64,000 nt of DNA from the NCBI GenBank assembly GCA_009859145.1, contig VRVR01000013.1, positions 62,001-126,000 on the forward strand. The letters are read 5' to 3'. The notes under the pieces are model-generated. The model was not told the DNA's origin. It searched no databases and saw nothing but the letters and a program-made list of their open reading frames with translations. Made by a program: the position numbers and the translations under genes. Positions within the stretch are counted from its first letter, which is position 1. Each line of letters opens with the position of its first letter. Of this stretch, positions 17,254 to 26,744 are shown one piece after another. The DNA comes from Andalucia godoyi (lineage: Eukaryota > Discoba > Jakobea > Jakobida > Andaluciidae).

Positions 17254-19005
17254 ATGAGACGGAATTTTAAGACCATTGAGCTTCCCAAGAAACCTGCAGA
17301 TCGCCCAGTGCGATCCGAGCGAGACGCGGCCGCTTCATCGCACCAAATTGTGCGAACACCTCCGGTTTCATCGGGGCGGCGTAGTGATGGCACAGGCATT
17401 CCAGATATGTATTTGCAAAAGTCGAGTTTCAGCGATGAGTATTTGCGGGTTGAATCGCTGCTCAAGGTCTCCGAACAGCGTTTGCGATCCAAGACTGAGC
17501 CAATGGTTGCAGAAGATGTCCAGAAAAAGGACGATTTAGAGTCATATTTAGAATCTGCATTTCAGAGGAAGCCATGGCTTGATCCTCTCGGTGCTGCTTC
17601 AAAGACAGACCAGCCATCGCTTCTCTTTCGGCCGAAGGCCTCTGATGAGCAGTTCGAAACGTTTCAAAAACGGGTGGAGCGAAAGATCAGACTGCTGAAA
17701 GAGGACGCAAAGAATTTCGAGAGCGACTCTGAGAATTCGATCGACGATGGAAACGCTCCACCAAGCACAGAACCAAAAAATCGGACGATGATGATGAAGA
17801 AGAACGGGAAGAAGGGGATGGCGACAACGGAGCGCAGCCAAGAACCACCTGAGAAGAGTGTACGAAATGAATTGGTCCAAACGGATTCCGTAAGCATCGA
17901 GCCCATTGCAAAGAGCATATGCGTTCAGACAGACGAGGAGGGTCTGCGACACGAGTCCATTCGAAGGGACTGGGTGCGACAAGTCATGGAGAGGATAGAA
18001 TCGCCTTCTCATGATCTGATGCGGTCGGTACGAATGAATCCTGCACCCGTACACGCCTACAGCGCAGCATCGTATCCGTCGTCTTTGCATTCTTCCGGCA
18101 GATGCGTGCAGTTTGCACAGAATGAAAATGGAAATGACGATGGCACCGAGACTGAGGGCCCTCTTGACTCAATATACTTCCTGCATGATTCGACGGACGC
18201 AGCTGCGGGTGACCGACACTCTGCGCCCAACACTCGGCGTCTGCAGCAAGCCCGAGACGCATTTGAATCCACCTATCTCAATGCTGGCTCTGTATCAGCT
18301 GGAGTCAGAGTGAGCCTGGATGTTGGAGTGGATCTGGAGCGCAGGGTGTGGAAATTGAAGTTTGATCGGCAACTGGACGAAGCAAATGAGCTCATTCATC
18401 GCATGTCCGAGGAGGCCACCCGCCACGAGATCTTGGCTTCAATGGACGTCTTCGGATCCCAATTATACAATGCCAACGCACCCATGACCCATAATTCTGA
18501 AACGATGGAAGCAGCACCGCGAATGCCCGTGTACGGATCTCCTCCATCGGGAATCAAGAGGAATTCTGCAAGATCCCTCTTCCGCGATTCTGGAAATGTA
18601 CACAGCCCGCAGCCAAACCCACTGGCAAACCCACAGCCAAGTGCCTCATCAAAAACCGACAGGCAAGCATCTACATTCGACGGAGGGTTTGTCGAATTGC
18701 AGAGCATGCATGCAGGCTCGGAGCCGCTTCTTTTGAAATCCTCTCGGTTCCTGTCGAATCCCGAACCGATACCGCTCTCCTCGACTCACGGCTCTGTTCG
18801 CTCTTCACTCACATCGCTGTCGTCCTCATCCTCGTCCTCATCTTCTTCGTCTTCCATTGTTTCTCAAGAACATCGCCGACACGTTCAAAGCCCTAGTCAA
18901 CCGAGACGTGCGTCCCAGACTGCAGCTCGTCAAGCCCAATCCATGAAGGAGGAGGACGACGAGACAGACGAAATTTCCTTCAACATCACGAACAATATTG
19001 AATGA
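17254..19005 (+). CDS. Ser-rich disordered protein with one coiled coil, unknown
   Basis: A 583-residue protein from the ATG at 17254 (MRRNFKTIELPKKPADRPVR). An earlier in-frame codon at 17236 is TTG. The composition is Ser/Pro/Asn-rich with short ordered islands: DMYLQKSSFSDEYLRVESLL (about 50-70), FETFQKRVERKIRLLKEDAK (about 135-155), RDWVRQVMERI (about 240) and a helix LERRVWKLKFDRQLDEANEL at about 365-385. A serine run (about 12) lies near residue 530, and the end is acidic. It looks like a cytoskeletal or scaffold protein, but no family was recognised. The next gene follows on the same strand after 153 bases. Confidence 0.65.
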   Translation: MRRNFKTIELPKKPADRPVRSERDAAASSHQIVRTPPVSSGRRSDGTGIPDMYLQKSSFSDEYLRVESLLKVSEQRLRSKTEPMVAEDVQKKDDLESYLESAFQRKPWLDPLGAASKTDQPSLLFRPKASDEQFETFQKRVERKIRLLKEDAKNFESDSENSIDDGNAPPSTEPKNRTMMMKKNGKKGMATTERSQEPPEKSVRNELVQTDSVSIEPIAKSICVQTDEEGLRHESIRRDWVRQVMERIESPSHDLMRSVRMNPAPVHAYSAASYPSSLHSSGRCVQFAQNENGNDDGTETEGPLDSIYFLHDSTDAAAGDRHSAPNTRRLQQARDAFESTYLNAGSVSAGVRVSLDVGVDLERRVWKLKFDRQLDEANELIHRMSEEATRHEILASMDVFGSQLYNANAPMTHNSETMEAAPRMPVYGSPPSGIKRNSARSLFRDSGNVHSPQPNPLANPQPSASSKTDRQASTFDGGFVELQSMHAGSEPLLLKSSRFLSNPEPIPLSSTHGSVRSSLTSLSSSSSSSSSSSSIVSQEHRRHVQSPSQPRRASQTAARQAQSMKEEDDETDEISFNITNNIE

Positions 19006-19158
19006 TATTTTTGAATGAATGTATTTATCCCTCTTTGTAATTTCCTTCATTGTTCTATGCTCACTCTCCACGATCCACACACCACTGGTCCATCGCTGGT
19101 CCACCAGTCGTCCCCTCACAAGGAGGCAAGAGCACCAAAGCAGTCGACTACGGAAGAC

Positions 19159-20656
19159 ATGGGACTTCGGCAGGAAAAAAAGGAAACTGCACGCAACTGC
19201 AAGTCTGCAATGCTCAAGGTGAATGATGCGTGTGTTTTCTGTGTCGTGCATGCCGCTAACCGAATCTCTTTTCAACTAGCGAGTTGAAGAAGGGAAAGTC
19301 GATCGAATGCACAAGACGAGCTCTGCGCAACAGGTTAAAAAACCCGCGGCTCCTCCGTTGTCGCGAAGGGAGTCGTTCAGAACGTCCCCGGTGATCATAT
19401 TTGGCGACGGAGCTTCATTCACAGCGAAGAATCCTAAGAATTTCCCCTCTCTTTCGAGTCCAACATCGTCTTCCGGGAAGCAGCAACGGAGCAAAAAAGA
19501 CAGCAACCGCAGCAGGAATTCAAACACGAAAAATGAAGCATCCAAATGCGCATCCTCTTCGCCTCCCAAGAACTGCGCGTCGACGGATGAGAGCCGCCTC
19601 GAGTCTCCGCGATCCTTGTCGACGGACATTGCGCAAGAAGACGCAGGTTCGGCTCCCAATGCTGACTTGTCGTTGCTGCAGATTCCCGTTCATAATATGC
19701 TCTCTAATAATGAGACTAGGTGCGATGCAGATGATATGAGCCCACTTCCAGAGACCGCGGTGTCGACAGTGCAACCAGGAGATCAGTTCACGAAAGGGCT
19801 TGTACCATCCGTGAATCCTGAAACGAATGAACGAGAAGAAGTACCGGTCGAGTATTTGCTAGAGCAGTGGATATATGATAAGAACTATTACTTGGATGAG
19901 TTGTGTTCTGGGATTCATGTTCTGAAAGTGAAGTATCATGACCCGAAATCCAAGCCACAGCCACGAGTTCTCAGCATTGATCTCGTTGGCCAGAACCTGT
20001 GTTGGGGAACGTGGATGCGTCGCCATCGAAGGAGCATTCCGTTGCAGCAAATATGCTGGCTTGTACCAGGACCAAACACAGACACGATGGACTCATACAC
20101 GTCGGCCTTCAAGCTTGATCGGTTCGTGCTCGCAAGCTGCTTTTCCATTAGGACAGAAACCCGCACGCTGGATTTTATTGCTTCGAATCCTCCAGTTGCA
20201 GAAGCGATTATTTGTGTGCTTTCGTACTTGTGTTCAGGTAACATTCGTCGTCATGGAAGACCGCTTTTCTCTCCTGCACGTTTGCTGTGGAGTCGTTTGT
20301 ATCTGCTATCCGCTTCCAGACGCGAGTTTCTCCGACTCATGGTATCTTGCATCCAGGAGTCTGCACACAACAACAACAGCAGCAGCAGCAGCAGTAATGG
20401 AGGATCGAAATCTGCACGGAAATCCAACAGTGTCACGTTTTCTTCTGGCGCCCCCGAGATGGACCCCGTCACCAGCTCATCCACATCCACTTCCACGTCC
20501 GGCTCACCACCGCCATTCAGCACCGACGAATCCTCTCCAACCTTTACTCCCGCTCCAGACCCAGATCCAGATTCCGCACCGACACTGGCACCCGCACTTG
20601 CACTCGCACTCGGCCCCGTCTCGGAGCCGGTTTCTGGAATTGAAATTTCCACGTAG
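19159..20656 (+). CDS. PH-like domain protein, two exons
   Basis: Proposed exons 19159-19218 and 19280-20656, with a 61-nt intron (donor GTGAAT, branch-like CTAAC, acceptor CAACTAG), giving 478 residues. An ATG inside exon 2 (19307) would give 449 residues if the first exon is not used. Residues about 210-335 read as a PH-like domain preceded by EYLLEQWIYDKNYYLDEL. Strands include IHVLKVKYHD, RVLSIDLVGQNLCWGTW, SIPLQQICWLVPG and CFSIRTETRTLDFIA, then the closing helix PVAEAIICVLSYLC. The arrangement resembles PH domains of phospholipase-C type. Flanks are Ser/Lys-rich (N-terminal) and Pro/Asp/Ala-rich (C-terminal). A role in phosphoinositide binding is inferred only from the fold. Confidence 0.65.
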
Positions 20657-20745
20657 CATGCTTTCCTTGTGTAGAATTTACATTGTACAAAGATTCTGTA
20701 TTCTTTAAGACTGAACATCTTCGCATTCCCCCTTCGGCTGCGCTG

Positions 20746-21267
20746 CTATTTCTGCATAACCTGAAGATCATGAGACATTTTGACTCCGGCGTTGTGGAGC
20801 ATCGCACATACAGGGCAGCGCTGCTCGACAGCCCGAGCCCACTTTTGCAGTGCCTCCATTGGTTCCTGCGAATCAACCTTCATGACGACCTTCACAGTTT
20901 GATAAGAAACGGGAACTCCAGGAACACCAAACAATCCGCGAACGTCAACATCACCAGAGACGTCATACTCAACGCGCCCCACGCGAATTCCCATTTCACG
21001 AGCAATCATCACACCCAACACCTGCTCGCATCCAGCCAAGGCCCCGAGCACTGCATGAAGCGGTGTGGTCCCATTATCGCCACCACCAAAGCTTGCAGGT
21101 TCGTCAAGAAGCAAGGTGTGCTTTCCTTCCTGAATCATCGTCGCCATTCCGTTTCCTTGTGCCTGGATTGCAAATGTCTTTACCGTCGACTTTGCAGACG
21201 GCGCAGATCCAAATGCACGTCGGAACAACAAAGACCCATTTCTCAGCCCACACACTGTCCGAAACAT
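20746..21267 (-). CDS. OsmC-family peroxidase-like protein, probably mitochondrial
   Basis: A 173-residue protein with an Arg-rich presequence-like start (MFRTVCGLRNGSLLFRRAFG) and an OsmC/Ohr-type core. GGGDNGTTPLHAVLGALAGC includes the first conserved Cys (about residue 80); REMGIRVGRVEYDVSGDVDV is the central strand pair; and EQRCPVCAML (about 149) holds the second Cys. OsmC/Ohr enzymes reduce organic hydroperoxides with these two cysteines. Some mitochondrial OsmC-like proteins have unclear substrates, so the precise activity is inferred. The gene is convergent with the PH-like gene (89 bases between stops). Confidence 0.85.
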   Translation of the reverse strand: MFRTVCGLRNGSLLFRRAFGSAPSAKSTVKTFAIQAQGNGMATMIQEGKHTLLLDEPASFGGGDNGTTPLHAVLGALAGCEQVLGVMIAREMGIRVGRVEYDVSGDVDVRGLFGVPGVPVSYQTVKVVMKVDSQEPMEALQKWARAVEQRCPVCAMLHNAGVKMSHDLQVMQK

Positions 21268-21629
21268 CCCTGTCCCCGCTCTTCAGGATTAGACAACCAA
21301 AAAAGTTTTAATAATAATAATAAACAAGTTTCATTAAAAATAAGAGATAAAAGACAAAAGATAAAAGATAAAAATAAACGCAGCCTAACGCCTACATTGC
21401 ACACGACTGCCTCAAGTTCCCCCAAGATGGCAAACCGCGCCCGATTCTGCTTCCCTGCTGTAGTGAGCGCCCACTCAAGTTTGGTCTCATTTCTTTGGTG
21501 ACAGGTTTTGTTCGCACACAGAATCCAAGGAGTCCCGGCGAGCGAGGGAGAGAGAGAGAGAACACTAAGAAACCTCAGCACAACTCTGAAAAGTAGAGCA
21601 CAGGAAGGACTGAGATAGAGGGGGGGAAA
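21268..21629. promoter_or_regulatory. Divergent promoter region, OsmC / RRM gene
   Basis: The 362 bases include (TAA)n/ATAAAAG-rich repeats at about 21308-21377 next to the OsmC start, and a GAGAGAGAGAGAGAA run at about 21548-21563 close to the RRM start. No gene seen. Confidence 0.4.
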
Positions 21630-23063
21630 ATGTCTACAGATCGTGAACGAACGCTATGGATGAGCGATATCCAGCCGTATATGAATGAAGATTGGCTTTC
21701 TCAGATGTGGCGCGCATTTGGATATAATGTTCGTCTGAAGTTTGTGAAGGATCGCACCACACAACAACTTGCAAACTATTGTTTTGTGGAGTTTCAAACG
21801 CGGCAGGATGCCGGTCGCGCGCTCGAGGTTTACCACGGAACGGAAATTCCAAATACTGGCGGAGTCCGCATCCGACTGAATTGGGCCGCCGGTCCTCAGA
21901 GCAATCCATCATCATCTTCTTCTTCTTCCTCCTCCTATTCGTCCGCATCCGCATCGTCGACCGCGGCTCACTACCGTCAGCACAGCCAGCACCAGCTCCA
22001 TGATCAGCAGCATCATCAGGATCAGTTCCAACATGGACTTTCCTCTTCCGTGTTCCAAAGTAGTAGCAGCAGCAGTGGTGGTGGTGGTGGTGGAGGACAT
22101 GGGTACACAAGCAGAGCCATGCACAATGTCAGCGAAGGATCGGGTGTGTTTGTCGGTGACTTGGCACCGGACGTGACGGATTTGATGCTTTTCCAAGCCA
22201 TGTATGCACGGTATCCATCACTGATGATGGTGAAGATTGTGCTGGATGCATCTGGAAGGCCGCGCGGCTATGGATTCGCGCGATTTGAAGATGCCACTGA
22301 AGCGGAGCGTGCGATTCGCGAAATGACAGGGACATTTCTTGGCGCACGAATGATTCGGGTTGCAGAATCGACATCAGCAATGTCCAACTTTTCCGGCGGC
22401 TTATCGCGAGCTGCATTCCTGCAAGCCGTGGCAAAAGATCCAAAAGTTGCTGCGTCGACGCACTTCGGTGACGATGAATTGCTGTCGCTCAAGAGTGCCG
22501 GAAACGAGTATGTGGGGCCGGTAGAAACGAACACAAACACGACCATCTTTCTGCAGAACATTGACTATTCGGTGACGGAACAGGATATCCGGCGAGTAAT
22601 GAGGACGTTCGGAGATGTGGTTTCGGTGCGCATTCCAATTGGAAACAACTTTGCATTCGTCCAATTTGCAAATTCGATGCAGGCCAGAGAAGCACTGATT
22701 CGAGGATCGAGGAAGATGGTCATCAACGGATGCACTGTTCGAGTGTTTTGGAGCAAGAATCCTCTTCGACCCGAAATGCTCAAAATCACTCAACTGCCGC
22801 AAGACGGTCCGCAACAGGAAGACGTCGGCTCTGCCACTGCCACCGTTTCTGCGACTGCGACCGTTTCTGCGACTGCCTCTGCCTCTTCCTCGGACAGTGG
22901 TCAGAGTATGACGAGTGAATTCGATCGTAATGCAGAGGTCTTGGAACCACCTGTGATGGTGCCAATGGACATTGGGCCGTTTGATATCAGGAGGTCCAAT
23001 GACGAGTATGCTGCCATGGCGCAAGAGCTGTTTTATTCAACAGCCCCCTCAGACATTTTTTGA
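21630..23063 (+). CDS. Three-RRM RNA-binding protein (Nam8/RBP45/SECp43 type)
   Basis: A 477-residue protein with three RRMs. RRM1 spans about 8-86 (TLWMSDIQPYMNEDWLSQMW and NYCFVEF RNP1). RRM2 spans about 172-247 (GVFVGDLAPDVTD and RGYGFARF). RRM3 spans about 304-375 (TTIFLQNIDYSVTEQDIRRV and FAFVQFA, then VRVFWSKNP). Ser/His/Gln- and Gly-rich linkers separate RRM1 and RRM2. The LWMSDIQPYM start of RRM1 and the NTTIFLQN...FGDVVSVRIP style of RRM3 are typical of yeast Nam8, plant RBP45/47 and animal SECp43 (TRNAU1AP). Nam8 helps U1 snRNP at weak 5' splice sites, whereas SECp43 is associated with tRNA-Sec. The sequence cannot decide between them. It is a single uninterrupted exon. Confidence 0.85.
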   Translation: MSTDRERTLWMSDIQPYMNEDWLSQMWRAFGYNVRLKFVKDRTTQQLANYCFVEFQTRQDAGRALEVYHGTEIPNTGGVRIRLNWAAGPQSNPSSSSSSSSSYSSASASSTAAHYRQHSQHQLHDQQHHQDQFQHGLSSSVFQSSSSSSGGGGGGGHGYTSRAMHNVSEGSGVFVGDLAPDVTDLMLFQAMYARYPSLMMVKIVLDASGRPRGYGFARFEDATEAERAIREMTGTFLGARMIRVAESTSAMSNFSGGLSRAAFLQAVAKDPKVAASTHFGDDELLSLKSAGNEYVGPVETNTNTTIFLQNIDYSVTEQDIRRVMRTFGDVVSVRIPIGNNFAFVQFANSMQAREALIRGSRKMVINGCTVRVFWSKNPLRPEMLKITQLPQDGPQQEDVGSATATVSATATVSATASASSSDSGQSMTSEFDRNAEVLEPPVMVPMDIGPFDIRRSNDEYAAMAQELFYSTAPSDIF

Positions 23064-24276
23064 TTGTGGTTTCTCCTCGTCCCATCCATACGGAGCGAAA
23101 ATTGCTTCCTTCTTTTTTAAGGAAAAGAATTAATAAAATTGAACTACATTTGTGTCATATGTGCCTCTCCAACACACTTTTGCAACGTCTCACTAGTCTG
23201 CATACTACACCACCAGGACGTTTACTTAATGCTGGCTTGCACACCAATGCTGCAGAACTCCGTGACGCCACGCCACTTTATTCTTTCATTCCTTCATCCT
23301 TTCTTTTCCTCATCCCTTCACTCCGATCGACGCCATCCATTCTGGGGCACAAGACTTTAGAAAAGAAGTTTCCGATGGAACAAAAAAAACACAAAACAAG
23401 CTGCGCTAGAAGCTGGGAAAACCAATTTGGAAATCGGGAACTGTCCCCCGCAAATCGTAGAAAAGATGATCAGCATTCTCCGACTTTGCATTCTCGACTC
23501 CGCTCGCCAGAACATGAATCCTTATTGATAATCATCGGGGAAGCTGTCGCCGAAGACGGTTCCAAGCCCCATGTTTTTCTATATTTGATGGCGAGCACCA
23601 ACTCTTCAATGCAGATTGCTCTACATCAAAGGGTCATCGCAACTAGCCTATTTCCCAATCGATTCAACATTCAACATTCAAAAAATGAACGTTGGAAGAA
23701 ACAGAATGTGGTCGACGAACGATGCCGCGCCTAACGACGCTTTTGCCATTGCTTCTTCTTGTTCTCTGACTGGAAAGCGCATTCCGAACGCAAAAATCGA
23801 CCACATCTTCGTGAATTTAAAATACCTTGCTCTCCGCCTCCGACGAGAGGGGATCAACGGGTTTCTTGGTTCTCGGCATCGTCGGGCATGGTCAGTCTGA
23901 GTTTGGTGGGAAAGATCCCTCTTTTTGGAGCCATGAGATGCCTTGTCTTTGACGCCATGCTGCTTGAGGGTTCGATTAAAAAATACTGAGGGGGAAAAAA
24001 CCAGAAGATAATAGAAAGAAAGAACACAGAGTTAAAGAATGAAAGAGATTCTCGACTTGACTGCAGTTAGAAAAAAAAAAAAATCGTCTTGTTTGATGAT
24101 CAACGCTGATACACACACAAAGCTGTCAGCCGTCCTTTTGGCATTCAATCATGTTATCGCTGACGTTTTTTTACTTTTTAGTAATCATTTCCCCCGTTCT
24201 TTTTATTTTATATATATTTGTTGTTTTTCTTTTATATTCAATCAGTTGTTATTGTTCAGTGCTACTGTTCTTTCTT

Positions 24277-24308
<32 letters not shown>

Positions 24309-24343
24309 TATTGGCCGTTGAGGGTTTATTCTTTTGGACTAAA
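23064..24343. other. Long intergenic region without a convincing gene
   Basis: The 1,280 bases are the longest gene-poor stretch. Frames of up to 225 codons exist on the plus strand but start with TTG or GTG and have no family look. On the minus strand a tiny spliced frame is possible: an ATG near 23889 (MPRTKKPVDPLSSEAESK), a candidate intron of about 53 nt (GTATTT...TTCCAG), then SENKKKQWQKRR and stop. This would give a basic 30-residue peptide. A perfect (TA)n run lies at about 24277-24310, about 35 bases before the arginase ATG. An RNA gene may be hidden here but I could not recognise one. Confidence 0.3.
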
Positions 24344-25324
24344 ATGTCAAACGAGGTGAAAAAGACTGTCGGTCTTGTTGGATTTCCGTTCAGCGGAGGA
24401 CAACGGCATGGCGGAGTTGAAAAAGGACCGTGTGTGCTCCGTGATCCGATTCAAAGTATTCTTTCTCATCTTGGACTGTGCGTTACAGATCTTGGAGATG
24501 TAGATGTGGATGCATGCTCGACGCACCTGAATGTCAACTTGCCGGTTGTTTCCAAAGTCGATACAAGCCAAGCAGCTGCAAACAAGGCCTATCAAGCAAC
24601 GCAGGTTGCTTCGGCAACTTGTAGTCTGGCCAGCTCTCTCGTCTCTGCACTCGCAAAATACGACTTTGTGGTGACGATGGGTGGAGACCACTCGGCTGGC
24701 ATCGGAACGCTGTCTGCCGTGCTGCAACATGATCCGCGAACAGTGGTTGTATGGGTGGATGCACATGCGGACATCAACACGCTGGATTGCTCGCCGTCCG
24801 GAAATATGCACGGGATGCCAGTTTCCGTCGTTGCGCGCCTTGGATCGCTTCCCGAGGCGTTCAAATGGCTTGAGCACTATCCCGCGCTGAATCTTAGCAG
24901 AATCGGCTACCTCGGGCTCCGCGATGTCGATGCGGGCGAAAGGGTCATTCTCGCAAACCACGGAGTCACTGCGTTCTCAGCATCCGATATTGAAAAGGTG
25001 GGAATTGCAAATGCAGTGCAAAGCGTAATCGACGCATTGGATCCGAGTCACACGGCTCCCATTCACATTTCGTTCGACATCGATGGTATCGATCCCATGG
25101 ATGCACCGGCTACTGGAACGCCAGTCCGCGGCGGAATCACTGTGCGGGAGGCGAAATTGGCGATGGAGATGCTTGCACAGACGGGACGCGTCAGGAGCAT
25201 GGATATGGTCGAGGTGAACCCGGACTTAAACTGGCTTGGGGAGCCCTCGAAAGAGGCTGTGGACAGGACTGTAGGCTGTGCAGCCGAGATCGTCGCCGCA
25301 GCATTGGGAAGGTCTCCGCTGTGA
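24344..25324 (+). CDS. Arginase
   Basis: A 326-residue manganese ureohydrolase. Motifs in order are VGFPFSGGQRHGGVEKGP at the N-terminus (the arginase substrate loop start); GGDHS (Mn-binding His, about 114-118); VDAHADIN (Mn-binding Asp/His/Asp, about 137-144); SGNMHGMPVSV (about 151, His of the proton relay); and SFDIDGIDPMDAP (two Mn-binding Asp, about 245) with TGTPVRGGITVRE. It hydrolyses arginine to ornithine and urea. The family resemblance is closer to true arginases than to agmatinases (GGQRHGGVEKGP loop), so EC 3.5.3.1 is the preferred call. The ATG at 24344 was chosen because upstream frame codons are hydrophobic repeat translation from AT-rich DNA. No clear presequence, so probably cytosolic. 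Confidence 0.92.
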   Translation: MSNEVKKTVGLVGFPFSGGQRHGGVEKGPCVLRDPIQSILSHLGLCVTDLGDVDVDACSTHLNVNLPVVSKVDTSQAAANKAYQATQVASATCSLASSLVSALAKYDFVVTMGGDHSAGIGTLSAVLQHDPRTVVVWVDAHADINTLDCSPSGNMHGMPVSVVARLGSLPEAFKWLEHYPALNLSRIGYLGLRDVDAGERVILANHGVTAFSASDIEKVGIANAVQSVIDALDPSHTAPIHISFDIDGIDPMDAPATGTPVRGGITVREAKLAMEMLAQTGRVRSMDMVEVNPDLNWLGEPSKEAVDRTVGCAAEIVAAALGRSPL

Positions 25325-25551
25325 GCAGGGACGACCTCGAGGCAGCCCTCAATAAGAACAGAAAAGAAAAAGAATGAAAAGAAGCAGATCGATCGTCGAC
25401 TCTAGTATTTGGAAAAAAAAGCGTTTAGTTTAGTTAGAGATTGTTTGTTTGCATGTGTGGTTTTCGTATCGTCCATAGCGTAAAAGACATGTTTCCCGTG
25501 TGTTTTGCTTTCTCGTTCTTCACTGCCGTTTTTCAACACGTGCATCGTTTT

Positions 25552-25622
<71 letters not shown>

Positions 25623-25955
25623 GTGCGCCCGTGTAAAAAACAGCGGAAACCGCACGGAACTAAACAGCAATGCAGGTTCCAGTGTGGCTATCATAACGTC
25701 GAGAGAGTAAACGGAAACCTGTCCGGTGTTCAACCTCGCACAGGTTGAATTGCATCGCAGGAGGAGGTCGACTTGTATCCGGTGGAAGTAGCCTGTTGCT
25801 CTCATTTCTGATACATGGCGCATTCCAGGGGATCCCGCTGGCAACTCAACGTTTTTCTGGAAATCTTTGTTTTTTTATCTCACAAGTTTTGTGTATATGC
25901 CATCAACTGCAACAGTGCAAGGAAAAACAAACAATACAAATTTACGATATACACA
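25325..25955. repeat. Intergenic region with 66-base CT tract
   Basis: The 631 bases contain an almost perfect (CT)n tract at 25554-25619. Downstream an ATG at 25815 opens a frame that runs into the hemerythrin gene and could extend it by 47 residues; the extension is hydrophobic and AT-rich, so I treat it as leader. No other gene seen. Confidence 0.5.
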
Positions 25956-26534
25956 ATGAACAACAACGATCTGCGTGATGGTTGCCAGCTTCTGACAGAA
26001 GATCACAACAAAGTCCGCGGTTTATTCCGAGAATACTGGGCAAAGAAGGGGTTCCAGGAGAAGCATGCAGTGTCCATGCAGATATGCAGGGAACTTGCGA
26101 TGCACGCCGCCGTTGAAGAGATGCACCTGTATCCGCTAGTGCGTTCAAAGTTGGGGGATGATCACGGTGCCGAGATGGCAGACGATTCGCTGAAGGACCA
26201 CATGGCTGTCAAAATGGCGTGCGACTCGATTGAGCGAGTGACACAGGACGAAGGTCTGCTAGATGATTGGATGAATGACTTGTGGAATGACTTTGAGAAA
26301 CACTCCAAGGAAGAGGAAATGGAAATCTTCACTCGGCTTCGGATGGTCTGCACCCAAGGTGAGCTAATGTCGCTCAAGTCTAAGCTTGAATCTTCAAAGA
26401 AGCTTGCGCCAACCAAGGCCCATCCTTACATGCCGGACAAGCCTCCGATGAATCTCGTGACGGGACCAATCGCGGGAATTGCAGACAGGGCTGTGGACGC
26501 AGCAAAAGGCATGTTCAGCAGCCGTGAGCAGTAA
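25956..26534 (+). CDS. Hemerythrin HHE-domain protein
   Basis: A 192-residue protein whose first 135 residues form a four-helix HHE cation-binding domain. Candidate iron ligands are LLTEDHNKVRGLFREY (His15), AMHAAVEEMHLYPLV (His and Glu in HxxxEE), DDSLKDHMAVKM and FEKHSKEEEMEIF. The remainder (KLAPTKAHPYMPDKPPMNLV, then GPIAGIADRAVDAAKGMF) is a Pro-rich tail with an amphipathic helix. Such tails occur in many bacterial and protist HHE proteins. Oxygen or nitric-oxide sensing, iron storage or stress defence are all possible; the sequence does not decide. The gene starts at MNNNDLRDG; an upstream in-frame ATG at 25815 is the alternative. Confidence 0.85.
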   Translation: MNNNDLRDGCQLLTEDHNKVRGLFREYWAKKGFQEKHAVSMQICRELAMHAAVEEMHLYPLVRSKLGDDHGAEMADDSLKDHMAVKMACDSIERVTQDEGLLDDWMNDLWNDFEKHSKEEEMEIFTRLRMVCTQGELMSLKSKLESSKKLAPTKAHPYMPDKPPMNLVTGPIAGIADRAVDAAKGMFSSREQ

Positions 26535-26744
26535 TAATGTGCTTGCACGTGCTCTCGAGCATCTTTTGTTGAACTCTCCGACACTGAATTGTATGATAAA
26601 TAGGAGGATGATGAGACATCCGTGTCATCGCCAAGAAAGAAAAGAAAGAAAAAACTGGCATTTCATTGAAAACCAAACCAAAAAAACAGCACTGTTAGAA
26701 AACTTGGGTGAGGGGGAACCATATTGTACGAAACCTCACCTTAA

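Noticed and set aside
24218-24343. Hydrophobic N-terminus of the arginase frame
   Set aside because: It comes from a (TA)n and T-rich leader; the arginase fold starts at the ATG at 24344.
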